Assembly (NCBI RefSeq): GCF_014656075.1
Contig: NZ_BNBS01000030.1
Location: forward strand, 1 to 64,000
Source: Streptomyces hydrogenans
Lineage (GTDB): Bacteria; Actinomycetota; Actinomycetes; Streptomycetales; Streptomycetaceae
Length of the DNA stretch: 64,000 nucleotides
Direction: 5' to 3'
Part shown: positions 51,293-60,531 of the stretch, one piece after another
Numbering within the stretch: the stretch's first letter is position 1
Layout of the letters: each line of letters opens with the position of its first letter
The notes under the pieces: generated by a model
Told to the model about the DNA's origin: nothing
Databases searched by the model: none
Seen by the model: the letters and a program-made list of their open reading frames with translations, nothing else
Program-made: the position numbers and the translations under genes

Positions 51293-51369
51293 TGGTGGGG
51301 CGGGTGGGACTCGAACCCACGGCCGACGGATTATGAGTCCGCTGCTCTAACCGGCTGAGCTACCGCCCC
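51293..51369 (-). tRNA. tRNA with CAU anticodon (elongator Met or Ile2), CCA encoded
   Basis: A normal cloverleaf can be drawn: acceptor GGGGCGG/CCGCCCC, D-arm AGCTCAGCCGGTTAGAGC, anticodon arm GCGGA-CTCATAA-TCCGT, T-arm GTGGGTTCGAGTCCCAC, discriminator A and an encoded CCA. The anticodon is CAT. It lacks the three G-C pairs and 5' mismatch of the initiator. Elongator Met and lysidine-modified Ile2 cannot be told apart safely by eye. Confidence 0.93.
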
Positions 51370-51511
51370 TGACGCCGACGCGCGTACAAGTGTGCGCGCC
51401 GTCCTGCCGCAGCATAGCCGCTCATACGATCTCCTGCTCCGGAAGATCGGGACGACCGGCACTGCTCGACCATGAAGACCACGGGCGGGATCGGATGGTT
51501 CCAGGAAACGC

Positions 51512-51539
51512 GAAAGAGGACCCCTGAGGGTCCTCTTTC
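51512..51539. terminator. Terminator of the tRNA-Asn pair
   Basis: GAAAGAGGACCC pairs perfectly with GGGTCCTCTTTC around CTGA, directly after the second tRNA-Asn in transcription order (minus strand). Confidence 0.85.
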
Positions 51540-51545
51540 ACTCTG

Positions 51546-51618
51546 CTCCCCCGACTGGACTCGAACCAGTAACCCTCCGGTTAACAGCCGAATGCTCTGC
51601 CAATTGAGCTACAGGGGA
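51546..51618 (-). tRNA. tRNA-Asn (GUU)
   Basis: A 73-nt cloverleaf with acceptor TCCCCTG/CGGGGGA, D-arm AGCTCAATTGGCAGAGC and anticodon loop CTGTTAA (GTT). It is followed by GCA, not CCA, so the end must be added. It differs from the neighbouring copy in the anticodon stem and adjoining bases. Confidence 0.95.
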
Positions 51619-51623
51619 TCGCG

Positions 51624-51696
51624 CTCCCCCGACTGGACTCGAACCAGTAACCTGCCGGTTAACAGCCGGCTGCTCTGCCAATTGAGCTACAGGGGA
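51624..51696 (-). tRNA. tRNA-Asn (GUU), second copy
   Basis: A tandem copy of the preceding tRNA, five bases away, with the same anticodon loop CTGTTAA; it is first in transcription order. The anticodon stem is GCCGG/CCGGC, fully paired, against TTCGG/CCGGA in the other copy. Confidence 0.95.
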
Positions 51697-51841
51697 TTGC
51701 TGCGTTGCACCGAACGGTCCTGCCCGGGTCCTCCCGGGCGGCGGTCGCTCGCTGCGAGACATACATTAGCGCAAGCAGGGGGGTGCTCCGCCAATCGGTA
51801 TCCCGGGACATCCCCAGGACCCTCCAGGGAAGGATCGCAGC

Positions 51842-52156
51842 GTGCGGTACAAGCTGACGTTCGTCGCGGGTCTCGCGCTCGGCTACGTGATCGGTACGCG
51901 CGCGGGGCGCGAGCGCTACCAGCAGATGAAGAAGGCGGCCAAGGACTTCGCCAGGAATCCGGCGGTGCGCAACGCCGCCGAGTCCGCCGCCCAGACCGGC
52001 CGCCAGTACGCCGGGAAGGCCGCGCACGTCGTGGGCGACAAGGTGGGCGACCGGCTCCCCTCCTCCGTCACCGACCGGGTCTCCGCCCTGCGCGGCCGCG
52101 CCCACGTGAACGGGCAGTTCCGCGAGGACGACGACTGGGGCACCAGCAACACCTGA
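51842..52156 (+). CDS. YtxH-like small protein
   Basis: The 104-residue product has a single N-terminal hydrophobic segment (LTFVAGLALGYVIGTRAG) followed by a basic, Ala/Lys/Gln-rich helical region, the profile of YtxH-domain proteins. These are small membrane-associated proteins of unknown, possibly stress-related, function. The GTG at 51842 has AAGGA about seven bases upstream. It lies between the tRNA cluster and the FGGY kinase and seems to be monocistronic. Confidence 0.82.
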   Translation: MRYKLTFVAGLALGYVIGTRAGRERYQQMKKAAKDFARNPAVRNAAESAAQTGRQYAGKAAHVVGDKVGDRLPSSVTDRVSALRGRAHVNGQFREDDDWGTSNT

Positions 52157-52192
52157 CCCGTACGGGCCCCGCGTGCGGCAGAATCGGGTGTC

Positions 52193-53629
52193 ATGGGGAT
52201 AGTCGCCGGACTCGACAGCTCTTCGGACGCCACGCGCATCGTCGTCTGTGACACGGACACGGGCGCCGTACTGAGGCAGGGCCATGCCCCGCACCCGGTC
52301 GACGCCAAGGCCACCGACATCGACCCGCAGACGTGGCTGCTCTCGCTCGGGGAGGCCGCCACCGGCGGGCTCCTCGAAGGCGTGGAGGCCATCGGCGTCT
52401 GCGCCCAGGCGCACGGGGTCGTCCCGCTCGACGACCGGGGCGGCCTGGTCCGCCCCGCGATGGTCGGCAACGACAAGCGGGCCCAGGTCGCCGCCGCCGA
52501 CCTCGTCGAGACGCTCGGCGGCCGCGACGCCTGGGCCGAGGCCGTCGGCGGCGTCCCCCAGTCCGGGCTCCCCGTCGCCAAGCTGCGCTGGCTGGCCCGT
52601 ACCGAACCCGAGCACGCCCGGCGGATCGCCGCCGTCCTCCAGCCGCACGACTGGCTGGTCTGGCAGCTCCTCGGCCGCCCCGCCCGCCGCACCACCGACC
52701 GCGGCGCCGCCTCCGGCACCGGCTACTGGTCCGCCCGCACCGGCGCCTACCGTCCCGACCTGGTCGAGCTGGCGCTCGGGCACCAGGTCGCGCTGCCCGA
52801 GGTGCTCGGCCCCGCCGAGCCCGCCGGCACCACCCCCGAGGGGCTGCTGATCTCGGCCGGCACCGGGGAGACCATGGCCGCCGCCTTCGGGCTCGGGCTC
52901 GGCACCGGCGACGCCGTCGTCTCGCTCGGCGCCTCCGGCTCCGTCATGGCCGTCCACCACGAGGCCCTCGCCCCCGGCGCCGCCCTCACCTCCTACGCCG
53001 ACGCCACCGGGATGCACCTGCCGGTGGTCTCCGTCACCAACGCGGTCCGGACCCTGCGCGGCACCGCCGAACTGCTCGGCGCCGAGTCGCTCGACGAACT
53101 CTCCGCGCTCGCCCTGAAGTCCACGCCCGGCTCCTCCGGCCTGGTGCTCCTCCCCTACCTGGAGGGCGAGCGGGTCCCGCACCTGCCGCACTCCGCCGGC
53201 ACCCTCACCGGGCTGCGCCGCGAGTCGATGAGGCCCGAGCACCTGGCGCGGGCCTCCTTCGAGGGCATGCTGTGCGGGCTCGCCGACGCGCTGGACGTGC
53301 TGCGCGGCCGGGGCGTCGAGGTGCGGCGGATCTTCCTGCTCGGCGCCGCGGCCGCGCTGCCCGCCGTGCAGGCCCTGGCGCCCGCGCTGTTCGGCGCGCA
53401 GGTCGTCGTCCCCCAGCCAGCCGACTACGCGGCGCTCGGCGCGGCCCGGCAGGCCGCCTGGGCGCTGGGCGTCGCCCGCGGCACCCTCGCGCCGTCCGCT
53501 CCCCCGGCCTGGCAGGGCGCCGCCGCGCAGATCCTGGAACCGGGCGACGAGCTGCCGGTGGGGCAGGCGGTGCGCCAGCAGTACGTCGCCGCCCGGGAGC
53601 AGATCCACCCGGGCGCCTTCGGCGGCTGA
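52193..53629 (+). CDS. FGGY-family carbohydrate kinase (xylulokinase-like)
   Basis: The 478-residue product has both FGGY domains: the N-terminal GLDSSSDATRIVVCD phosphate loop, and C-terminal LLPYLEGERVPHLPHSAG plus GAAAALPAVQALAPALFG of the ATP site. The sequence is closest to xylulokinases, and the catalytic Asp is probably that in MVGNDKRAQV or nearby; glycerol kinase is less likely. The ATG at 52193 has no ribosome site; CAGAAT lies eight bases upstream, which suggests a leaderless mRNA. No isomerase or sugar transporter gene is adjacent, so the substrate is uncertain. Confidence 0.87.
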   Translation: MGIVAGLDSSSDATRIVVCDTDTGAVLRQGHAPHPVDAKATDIDPQTWLLSLGEAATGGLLEGVEAIGVCAQAHGVVPLDDRGGLVRPAMVGNDKRAQVAAADLVETLGGRDAWAEAVGGVPQSGLPVAKLRWLARTEPEHARRIAAVLQPHDWLVWQLLGRPARRTTDRGAASGTGYWSARTGAYRPDLVELALGHQVALPEVLGPAEPAGTTPEGLLISAGTGETMAAAFGLGLGTGDAVVSLGASGSVMAVHHEALAPGAALTSYADATGMHLPVVSVTNAVRTLRGTAELLGAESLDELSALALKSTPGSSGLVLLPYLEGERVPHLPHSAGTLTGLRRESMRPEHLARASFEGMLCGLADALDVLRGRGVEVRRIFLLGAAAALPAVQALAPALFGAQVVVPQPADYAALGAARQAAWALGVARGTLAPSAPPAWQGAAAQILEPGDELPVGQAVRQQYVAAREQIHPGAFGG

Positions 53630-53731
53630 CGGCACGGCGCGCCGGGCGGTTCGTAAAGTCTTTCCCAGGGCTCGGCCGCCCACGCGGAACTCGGTCGTAA
53701 CGGTCCGGGCCCCCGGGCGATAGTGGGAACC

Positions 53732-55465
53732 GTGCTCATAAGACTTCTCCGAACCCACCTGCGGCCCTACCGAAAACCCATCGCGCTGCTCGTCCTGCTC
53801 CAGTTCCTGGCGACCTGCGCGAGCCTCTACCTGCCGACCCTGAACGCCGACATCATCGACGAGGGCGTCGTCAACGGCGACACCGGCTACATCCTGCGGT
53901 TCGGCGCGCTGATGATCGGCGTCTCCGTGGTGCAGGTGCTGTGCAACATCGGGGCCGTGTACTACGGCGCGCGGACCGCCTCGGCGGTCGGCCGCGACGT
54001 GCGCGGCGCCGTCTACGACCGGGTGCAGTCCTTCTCGGCGCGCGAGCTCGGCCAGTTCGGCGCGCCCTCGCTCATCACCCGGACGACCAATGACGTCCAG
54101 CAGGTCCAGATGCTGGTCCTGATGGCGTTCACCCTGATGGTCTCCGCGCCCATCATGTGTGTCGGCGGCATCGTGATGGCCCTCGGCCAGGACGTGCCGC
54201 TGTCCGGCGTGCTGCTCGCCGTGGTGCCGGTGCTCGGCGTCTCGGTGTCGCTGATCGTCAAGCGGATGCGGCCCCTCTTCCGCACCATGCAGGAGCGGCT
54301 GGACACGGTGAACCGGGTGCTGCGCGAGCAGATCACCGGCAACCGGGTGATCCGCGCCTTCGTGAAGGACGGATACGAGGAGGAGCGCTTCCGGGGCGCC
54401 AACCGCGAGCTGACCGACGTGTCGATGGCGACGGGCCGGCTGATGGCGCTGATGTTCCCCACCGTGATGACGGTCGTGAACGTCTCCAGCGTGGCCGTCG
54501 TCTGGTTCGGCGCGCACCGCATCGACAGCGGCGGGATGGAGATCGGCGCGCTGACCGCCTTCCTCGCCTATCTGATGCAGATCGTGATGGCGGTCATGAT
54601 GGCCACCTTCATGTTCATGATGGTGCCGCGGGCCGAGGTCTGCGCCGAGCGGATCGAGGAGGTCCTGGGGACCTCGTCGAGCGTGGTGCCGCCGGCCGAG
54701 CCGGTGACGACGCTGGACCGGCGCGGGCACCTGGAGGTCAGGGCGGCGGACTTCCGCTACCCGGGCGCCGAGGAGTCCGTGCTGCGGGACGTGGAGCTGG
54801 TGGCCCGGCCCGGGGAGACCACCGCGATCATCGGCTCGACCGGCTCCGGCAAGTCGACGCTGCTGGGCCTGGTGCCCCGGCTCTTCGACGTGACCGGCGG
54901 CGAGGTCCTGGTCGACGGGGTGGACGTGCGGAAGCTGGACCCGGCGCTGATGGCGCGCACGGTCGGGCTCGTCCCGCAGAAGCCGTACCTGTTCTCCGGG
55001 ACGGTGGCGTCGAACCTGCGCTACGGCAATCCCGACGCGACCGACGAGCAGCTGTGGCACGCCCTGGAGGTGGCGCAGGCGGCCGACTTCGTGCGGAAGC
55101 TGGAGCACGGTCTGGAGGCGCCGGTCGCGCAGGGCGGCACCAATGTGTCGGGCGGTCAGCGGCAGCGGCTCGCGATCGCGCGGACGCTGGTCCAGCGGCC
55201 GGAGATCTACCTCTTCGACGACTCGTTCTCCGCGCTCGACTACGAGACGGACGCCCGGCTGCGGGCGGCGCTCTCGGACGAGACCTCGGACGCGACCGTG
55301 GTGATCGTCGCCCAGCGGGTGTCGACCATCCGGGAGGCCGACCGGATCGTGGTCCTCGACGAGGGCCGGGTCGTCGGCACCGGGCGCCACCACGAGCTGA
55401 TGGCGGCGAACGAGACGTACCGGGAGATCGTGCTCTCCCAGCTGACCGAGGCGGAGGCAGCCTGA
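53732..55465 (+). CDS. ABC transporter, fused permease-ATPase half 1
   Basis: The 577-residue product has six membrane helices (~15-290) and a nucleotide-binding domain: Walker A GSTGSGKST, Q-loop VPQKPYLFSG, signature NVSGGQRQR and Walker B IYLFDDSFSALD. The catalytic Glu after Walker B is replaced by Asp-Ser (DDS), marking a degenerate ATP site, as usual in one half of heterodimeric exporters. The GTG at 53732 follows GATAGT by a few bases without a ribosome site (probably leaderless); the GTG at 53723 is less likely. The stop overlaps the next gene's ATG by one base. Confidence 0.92.
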   Translation: MLIRLLRTHLRPYRKPIALLVLLQFLATCASLYLPTLNADIIDEGVVNGDTGYILRFGALMIGVSVVQVLCNIGAVYYGARTASAVGRDVRGAVYDRVQSFSARELGQFGAPSLITRTTNDVQQVQMLVLMAFTLMVSAPIMCVGGIVMALGQDVPLSGVLLAVVPVLGVSVSLIVKRMRPLFRTMQERLDTVNRVLREQITGNRVIRAFVKDGYEEERFRGANRELTDVSMATGRLMALMFPTVMTVVNVSSVAVVWFGAHRIDSGGMEIGALTAFLAYLMQIVMAVMMATFMFMMVPRAEVCAERIEEVLGTSSSVVPPAEPVTTLDRRGHLEVRAADFRYPGAEESVLRDVELVARPGETTAIIGSTGSGKSTLLGLVPRLFDVTGGEVLVDGVDVRKLDPALMARTVGLVPQKPYLFSGTVASNLRYGNPDATDEQLWHALEVAQAADFVRKLEHGLEAPVAQGGTNVSGGQRQRLAIARTLVQRPEIYLFDDSFSALDYETDARLRAALSDETSDATVVIVAQRVSTIREADRIVVLDEGRVVGTGRHHELMAANETYREIVLSQLTEAEAA

Positions 55466-57393
55466 TGGCCGGTCCTGGTGGACGCATGATGGCCGGGGGC
55501 GCCCCGGGCGAGCGGTCGATGGACTTCAAGGGTTCGTCGAAGCGGCTGCTGCGGCAGCTGGCGCCGGAGCGCACCGCGCTCTGGGTGATGCTGCTGGCCG
55601 GTGTGCTGTCGGTGGCGGGCGCGGTCGTCGGCCCGAAGGTGCTGGGCGCGGCGACCGACCTGATCTTCGCGGGCGTGGTCGGGCGGCAGATGCCCGAGGG
55701 CGTGACGAAGGAGCAGGCGCTGGCGAAGCTGCGGGCGGACGGCGACGGCGGGATGGCCGACATGCTGTCCGGCGTCGACTTCACGCCCGGCCAGGGGATC
55801 GACTTCGGCGCGGTCGGCGAGGTGCTGCTGCTCGCGCTGGCGGTGTACGTGGTGGCGGGCCTGCTGATGCTGGTCTCCACCCGGCTGTCGATCAAGGTGA
55901 TCAACCGCACCGTGTACCGGATGCGGGAGGACGTCCAGACGAAGCTGTCGCGGCTGCCGCTGTCGTACTTCGACAAGGCGAAGCGCGGCGAGGTGCTGTC
56001 CCGGGCGACCAACGACATCGACAACATCTCGCAGACGCTCCAGCAGTCGATGGGCCAGCTCGTCAACTCGCTGCTGACGATCGTCGGCGTGCTGGCGATG
56101 ATGTTCTGGATCTCGCCGCTGCTCGCCCTGGTCGCGCTGGTCACGGTGCCGGTGTCGGTGATGGTCGCGGCGAGGATCGGCAAGCGGTCGCAGCCGCACT
56201 TCGTGCAGCAGTGGAAGTCCACGGGCGCGCTCAACGCGCACGTGGAGGAGATGTACACCGGGCACACGCTGGTGAAGGTCTTCGGCCGGCAGGAGGAGGC
56301 CGCGCAGGGCTTCCGCGAGCAGAACGACGCGCTGTACGAGGCCGGGTTCAAGGCGCAGTTCAACAGCGGCATGATGCAGCCGGTGATGTTCTTCGTCTCG
56401 AACATCAACTACGTCCTGGTGGCCGTGGTCGGCGGTCTGCGGGTGGCGAGCGGCACGCTCTCCATCGGCGACGTGCAGGCGTTCATCCAGTATTCGCGCC
56501 AGTTCTCGATGCCGCTGACGCAGGTGGCGTCGATGGCGAACCTGGTGCAGTCGGGCGTCGCCTCGGCGGAGCGGATCTTCGAGCTGCTCGACGCCGAGGA
56601 GCAGGAGCCGGACGCGCCGGTGTCGGAGCACGAGCGGGAGTTCAAGGGCAAGGTGGCCCTGGAGCACGTGTCCTTCCGCTACGAGGCCGACAAGCCGCTC
56701 ATCGAGGACCTGTCGCTCACCGTGGAGCCGGGCCAGACGGTCGCGATCGTGGGCCCGACGGGCGCCGGCAAGACGACCCTCGTCAACCTCCTCATGCGGT
56801 TCTACGAGGTGACGGGCGGGCGGATCACCCTGGACGGGACGGACATCGCGTCGATGTCCCGGGAGGAGCTGCGGGCCGGGATCGGCATGGTCCTCCAGGA
56901 CACCTGGCTGTTCGGCGGGACGATCGCGGAGAACATCGCGTACGGCGCCACCCGCGAGGTGAGCCGGGCGGAGGTCGAGGAGGCCGCGCGGGCGGCCCAC
57001 GCCGACCGCTTCGTCCGCACCCTGCCGGACGGCTACGACACGGTCGTGGACGACGAGGGCGCGGGCGTCAGCGCGGGTGAGAAGCAGCTGATCACCATCG
57101 CCCGGGCGTTCCTCTCGGACCCGGTGATCCTCGTCCTCGACGAGGCGACGAGCTCGGTGGACACCCGGACCGAGGTGCTGATCCAGAAGGCGATGGCCCG
57201 GCTCGCGCAGGGCCGTACCTCCTTCGTGATCGCGCACCGGCTCTCCACCATCCGGGACGCGGACGTGATCCTGGTGATGGAGAACGGGTCGATCGTGGAG
57301 CAGGGCACGCACGAGGAGCTGCTGGTCGCGGGCGGAGCCTACGCCCGGCTGTACGCGGCGCAGTTCGCGGAGGCGGTCGTCGAGGTCGACTGA
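55465..57393 (+). CDS. ABC transporter, fused permease-ATPase half 2
   Basis: The 642-residue product has a longer N-terminus, six helices (with a ~60-residue extracytoplasmic insert after helix 1, rich in Gly and Asp) and an ATPase domain with Walker A GPTGAGKTT, Walker B VILVLDEATSS with an intact Glu, and an altered signature (GVSAGEKQL). With half 1 it should form a heterodimeric exporter of the TM287/288 or BmrCD kind, with one working ATP site. The ATG at 55465 has GGAGG upstream and shares one base with the previous stop (TGATG). The substrate is unknown. Confidence 0.92.
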   Translation: MAGPGGRMMAGGAPGERSMDFKGSSKRLLRQLAPERTALWVMLLAGVLSVAGAVVGPKVLGAATDLIFAGVVGRQMPEGVTKEQALAKLRADGDGGMADMLSGVDFTPGQGIDFGAVGEVLLLALAVYVVAGLLMLVSTRLSIKVINRTVYRMREDVQTKLSRLPLSYFDKAKRGEVLSRATNDIDNISQTLQQSMGQLVNSLLTIVGVLAMMFWISPLLALVALVTVPVSVMVAARIGKRSQPHFVQQWKSTGALNAHVEEMYTGHTLVKVFGRQEEAAQGFREQNDALYEAGFKAQFNSGMMQPVMFFVSNINYVLVAVVGGLRVASGTLSIGDVQAFIQYSRQFSMPLTQVASMANLVQSGVASAERIFELLDAEEQEPDAPVSEHEREFKGKVALEHVSFRYEADKPLIEDLSLTVEPGQTVAIVGPTGAGKTTLVNLLMRFYEVTGGRITLDGTDIASMSREELRAGIGMVLQDTWLFGGTIAENIAYGATREVSRAEVEEAARAAHADRFVRTLPDGYDTVVDDEGAGVSAGEKQLITIARAFLSDPVILVLDEATSSVDTRTEVLIQKAMARLAQGRTSFVIAHRLSTIRDADVILVMENGSIVEQGTHEELLVAGGAYARLYAAQFAEAVVEVD

Positions 57394-57412
57394 CCGGGGC
57401 GACCGTGGGGAG

Positions 57413-57440
57413 GGGCCCGTGCCGGGTGCGGCGCGGGCCC
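57413..57440. terminator. Terminator between ABC operon and sigma gene
   Basis: GGGCCCG at 57413 pairs with CGGGCCC at 57434, with more pairing possible in the GC-rich loop; TTC follows. It lies between convergent genes. Confidence 0.6.
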
Positions 57441-57450
57441 TTCGCGCGCG

Positions 57451-58476
57451 TCAGTCCAGGTAGCCGCGGAGCTGGTCGGCGTAGGTGTGGTCGCGGAGCT
57501 TGCCGAGGGTCTTGGACTCGATCTGGCGGATCCGCTCGCGGGTGACGCCGAAGATCCGGCCTATCTCCTCCAGGGTGCGGGGGCGGCCGTCGTCGAGGCC
57601 GTAGCGGAGCTGGACGACCTTGCGCTCGCGCTCGCCGAGGGTGGACAGGACGTCCTCCAGGTGGCGGCGGAGCAGCAGGAAGGCGGCGGACTCGACGGGC
57701 GAGGCGGCGTCGCCGTCCTCGATGAGGTCGCCGAGGTCGACGTCCTCCTCCTCGCCGACGGGGGTGTGCAGGGAGACGGGTTCCTGGGCGAGCCGGAGGA
57801 CCTCGACGACCCGCTCGGGGGTGAGGTCGAGATGGGCGGCGACCTCCTCGGCGGTGGGTTCGGTGCCGCGTTCCTGGAGGAGGTGGCGCTGGACGCGGAT
57901 GACCCGGTTGATGAGTTCGACGACGTGGACGGGGACGCGGATGGTGCGGGCCTGGTCGGCGAGGGCCCGGGACATCGCCTGCCGGATCCACCAGGTGGCG
58001 TAGGTGGAGAACTTGTAGCCGCGGGCGTAGTCGAACTTCTCGACGGCCCGGATGAGGCCGAGGTTGCCCTCCTGGACGAGGTCGAGCATGGTCAGGCCGC
58101 GGCCGACGTACCGCTTGGCGACGGAGACGACGAGCCGGAGGTTGGCCTCGATCAGCCGCCGTTTGGCGATCCGGCCGAGGACGACGAGCCGGTCGAGGTC
58201 GTGGGCGAGCCGGGAGTCGAGGTCGGGGGCGAGGGCCAGCTTCTCCTCGGCGAAGAGGCCGGCCTCGACCCGGCGGGCCAGTTCGACCTCCTCCTCGGCG
58301 GTGAGGAGGGGGATCCGGCCGATCTCGCGGAGGTACTGGCGGAACAGGTCGGCGGAGGGGCCGTTGCCGCCGGTGTCGGCGGTGCGGCGCCGCTGGGCCG
58401 GGACCTCGGGGACCTCCGGGAGTCCGGGGCGTTCGTCCTGGTCGTCCGGGTCGGTGGTCTGGATCTCGGTCTGCAC
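57451..58476 (-). CDS. hrdA: Sigma-70 family factor, HrdA-like (group 2)
   Basis: The 341-residue product has region 1.2 (ADLFRQYLREIGRIPLLT), region 2 (NLRLVVSVAKRYVGRGLTMLDL; -10 recognition in KFSTYATWWIRQAM), region 3, and region 4.2 (TLEEIGRIFGVTRERIRQIE). It lacks the long region 1.1 of the principal factor, so it is a non-essential group 2 sigma of the Hrd type. The position after a paired ABC exporter and near dnaG fits HrdA in S. coelicolor; HrdC or HrdD cannot be excluded by eye. The GTG at 58476 has GGAGGT eight bases upstream, while the frame to 58545 has none. Confidence 0.82.
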   Translation of the reverse strand: MQTEIQTTDPDDQDERPGLPEVPEVPAQRRRTADTGGNGPSADLFRQYLREIGRIPLLTAEEEVELARRVEAGLFAEEKLALAPDLDSRLAHDLDRLVVLGRIAKRRLIEANLRLVVSVAKRYVGRGLTMLDLVQEGNLGLIRAVEKFDYARGYKFSTYATWWIRQAMSRALADQARTIRVPVHVVELINRVIRVQRHLLQERGTEPTAEEVAAHLDLTPERVVEVLRLAQEPVSLHTPVGEEEDVDLGDLIEDGDAASPVESAAFLLLRRHLEDVLSTLGERERKVVQLRYGLDDGRPRTLEEIGRIFGVTRERIRQIESKTLGKLRDHTYADQLRGYLD

Positions 58477-58600
58477 GGCGGGCGACCTCCAGGAGGGGCG
58501 GAACGGCTCCGTCACCCAGTGTGGGGTACGACACATCGCCGCCACGAGGGGCGTGCGGTGACTTTTTGGGTGCGCGCGGTGACCGACCGTAGGGCGGGGG

Positions 58601-60502
58601 TCAGAGGGCGGCTGCGCCGTGGTTGCGGAGGGACTGGCCGTACTGGGTGAGGACCCACAGCTCGTTCTGCACGGCGGCGAGCCGTTCGGCGTCGCCGTGG
58701 GCGCCGAGCCGGGCGAGGGCGCCCTGGACGTCGCGGATGCGGCGGTCGACGGCGCGGAGGCGGACCTGGACGAGCTGGGCGCCGGCGTACACCTCGTCGA
58801 TGGTCTTGGCGAAGATCGTCTCGACGGCGAGCTCGGTGACGAGGGCGCGGACGGCGTCGTCGGGCGCGGCCTCGCGGACGGCGTCGAGGTAGTCGGCGGG
58901 GGCCCCGTCGGCGCCCCCGGCGTCCTGCACGCACTGGCGGACGGCGGCGTAGGGCGGGGCGGTGAACTCGTCGGTGCCGTAGGCGTCGAAGGCCGGGGAG
59001 ACGAGGGCCGGGTACTGGAGGGCGAGCTTGAGGAGTTCGCGCTCGGTGCGGTGGGCGGGGCTGCGGAGGTTGAGCGCGGGCCCGGCGGGGCCGCGGGGCG
59101 CCTGGACCTCGCCGTACGCGCGCTGCTGCCGGCCGTCGCCGCGCTGCGGGCCGCCCTGCTCCTTGCCGCCGCCGCGCTGCCAGCGGGCGATCTGGGCGAC
59201 CCGGCGGACGACGAACTGGGTGTCGAGGATGCCGACGAGTCCGGCGAGCTGGACGGCGACCTCGTGCTGGGAGGCCACGTTCTTGATCTTGGCGACGACG
59301 GGGGCGGCCTCGTCGAGGGCGGCGGCCCGGCCGGCCGGGGTGTCCAGGTCGTAGCGGTTCACGATCTGGCGGAGGGCGAACTCGAAGAGCGGGGTGCGGG
59401 GCTCGACGAGGTCGGCGACGGCGTCGTCTCCCTTGGCGAGGCGCAGCTCGCAGGGGTCCATGCCGTCGGGGGCGATGGCGATGTAGGTCTCGGCGGCGAA
59501 CTTCTGGTCGTCCTCGAAGGCGCGCAGGGCGGCCTTCTGGCCGGCGGCGTCGCCGTCGAAGGTGAAGATGACGCGGGCCGAGCCGTTGTCCATCAGGAGG
59601 CGGCGGAGGATCTTGATGTGCTCGCCGCCGAAGGCGGTGCCGCAGGTGGCGATGGCGGTGGTGACGCCGGCCAGGTGGCAGGCCATGACGTCGGTGTAGC
59701 CCTCGACGACGACGGCCCGGCTGGTCTTGGCGATCTCCTTCTTGGCGAGGTCGACGCCGTAGAGCACCTGGGACTTCTTGTAGACCGGGGTCTCGGGGGT
59801 GTTGAGGTACTTGGGGCCGTTGTCGTCGTCGCGCAGGCGGCGGGCGCCGAAGCCGACGATCTCGCCGCCGACGTCCCGGATGGGCCACATCAGGCGGCCG
59901 CGGAAGCGGTCGATGGGGCCGCGGCGGCCCTCCTGGGAGAGCCCGGAGACGATCAGTTCCTTGTCGGAGAAGCCCTTGCCGCGCAGGAAGCGGGTGAGGT
60001 GGTCCCAGCCGGCCGGGGAGTAGCCGACGCCGAAGTGCTCGGCGGCGGCCTGGTCGAAGCCGCGCTCGGCGAGGAACTTCCGGCCGATCTCGGCCTCGGG
60101 GGAGTCGAGTTGGGTGACGTAGAACTCGGCGGCGATCTTGTGGGCCTCGATCAGGCGGATGCGCTCGCCGCGCTGGTGGCCGGGGTTGTAGCCGCCCTCC
60201 TCGTAGCGGAGGGTGATGCCGGCCTTGGCGGCGAGGCGCTCGACCGTCTCCGAGAAGGAGAGGTGGTCGATCTTCATCACGAAGGCGATGGTGTCGCCGC
60301 CCTCCTGGCAGCCGAAGCAGTGGAAGAGTCCCTTGCTGGGGCTGACCTGGAAGGAGGGCGACTTCTCGTCGTGGAAGGGGCAGAGTCCCTTGAGGTTCCC
60401 GCCGCCGGCGTTGCGGAGCTGGAGGTACTCGGACACCACGGAGTCGATCGGGACCGCGTCCCGGACCGCCTTCACGTCGTCATCGTTGATCCTGCCTGCC
60501 AC
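58601..60502 (-). CDS. dnaG: DNA primase
   Basis: DnaG makes RNA primers at the replication fork. The 633-residue product has the CHC2 zinc finger (Cys41, His44, Cys62, Cys65 in GLCPFH and HCFGC), the TOPRIM core (VVVEGYTDVMA; FTFDGDAAGQKAA) and a C-terminal helicase-binding domain after a Gly/Gln/Arg-rich linker at ~440-480. Length is normal for actinobacteria. The GTG at 60502 lies six bases after TAGACT with no Shine-Dalgarno, so the mRNA is probably leaderless. The sigma gene follows 124 bp downstream on the same strand. Confidence 0.97.
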   Translation of the reverse strand: MAGRINDDDVKAVRDAVPIDSVVSEYLQLRNAGGGNLKGLCPFHDEKSPSFQVSPSKGLFHCFGCQEGGDTIAFVMKIDHLSFSETVERLAAKAGITLRYEEGGYNPGHQRGERIRLIEAHKIAAEFYVTQLDSPEAEIGRKFLAERGFDQAAAEHFGVGYSPAGWDHLTRFLRGKGFSDKELIVSGLSQEGRRGPIDRFRGRLMWPIRDVGGEIVGFGARRLRDDDNGPKYLNTPETPVYKKSQVLYGVDLAKKEIAKTSRAVVVEGYTDVMACHLAGVTTAIATCGTAFGGEHIKILRRLLMDNGSARVIFTFDGDAAGQKAALRAFEDDQKFAAETYIAIAPDGMDPCELRLAKGDDAVADLVEPRTPLFEFALRQIVNRYDLDTPAGRAAALDEAAPVVAKIKNVASQHEVAVQLAGLVGILDTQFVVRRVAQIARWQRGGGKEQGGPQRGDGRQQRAYGEVQAPRGPAGPALNLRSPAHRTERELLKLALQYPALVSPAFDAYGTDEFTAPPYAAVRQCVQDAGGADGAPADYLDAVREAAPDDAVRALVTELAVETIFAKTIDEVYAGAQLVQVRLRAVDRRIRDVQGALARLGAHGDAERLAAVQNELWVLTQYGQSLRNHGAAAL

Positions 60503-60514
60503 GCGTAGAGTCTA
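60503..60514 (-). promoter_or_regulatory. -10 element of leaderless dnaG transcript
   Basis: TAGACT at 60514-60509 (minus strand) is a good -10 hexamer and the spacing of six bases puts the start point at the GTG of dnaG. Confidence 0.55.
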
Positions 60515-60531
60515 CGGCTCACTCGTACGGA

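Noticed and set aside
37984..51369. Integrated mobile island ending at the tRNA cluster
   Set aside because: The block abuts tRNA genes, but I found no integrase, no tRNA 3' end duplicate at the left border and no composition break large enough to see by eye.
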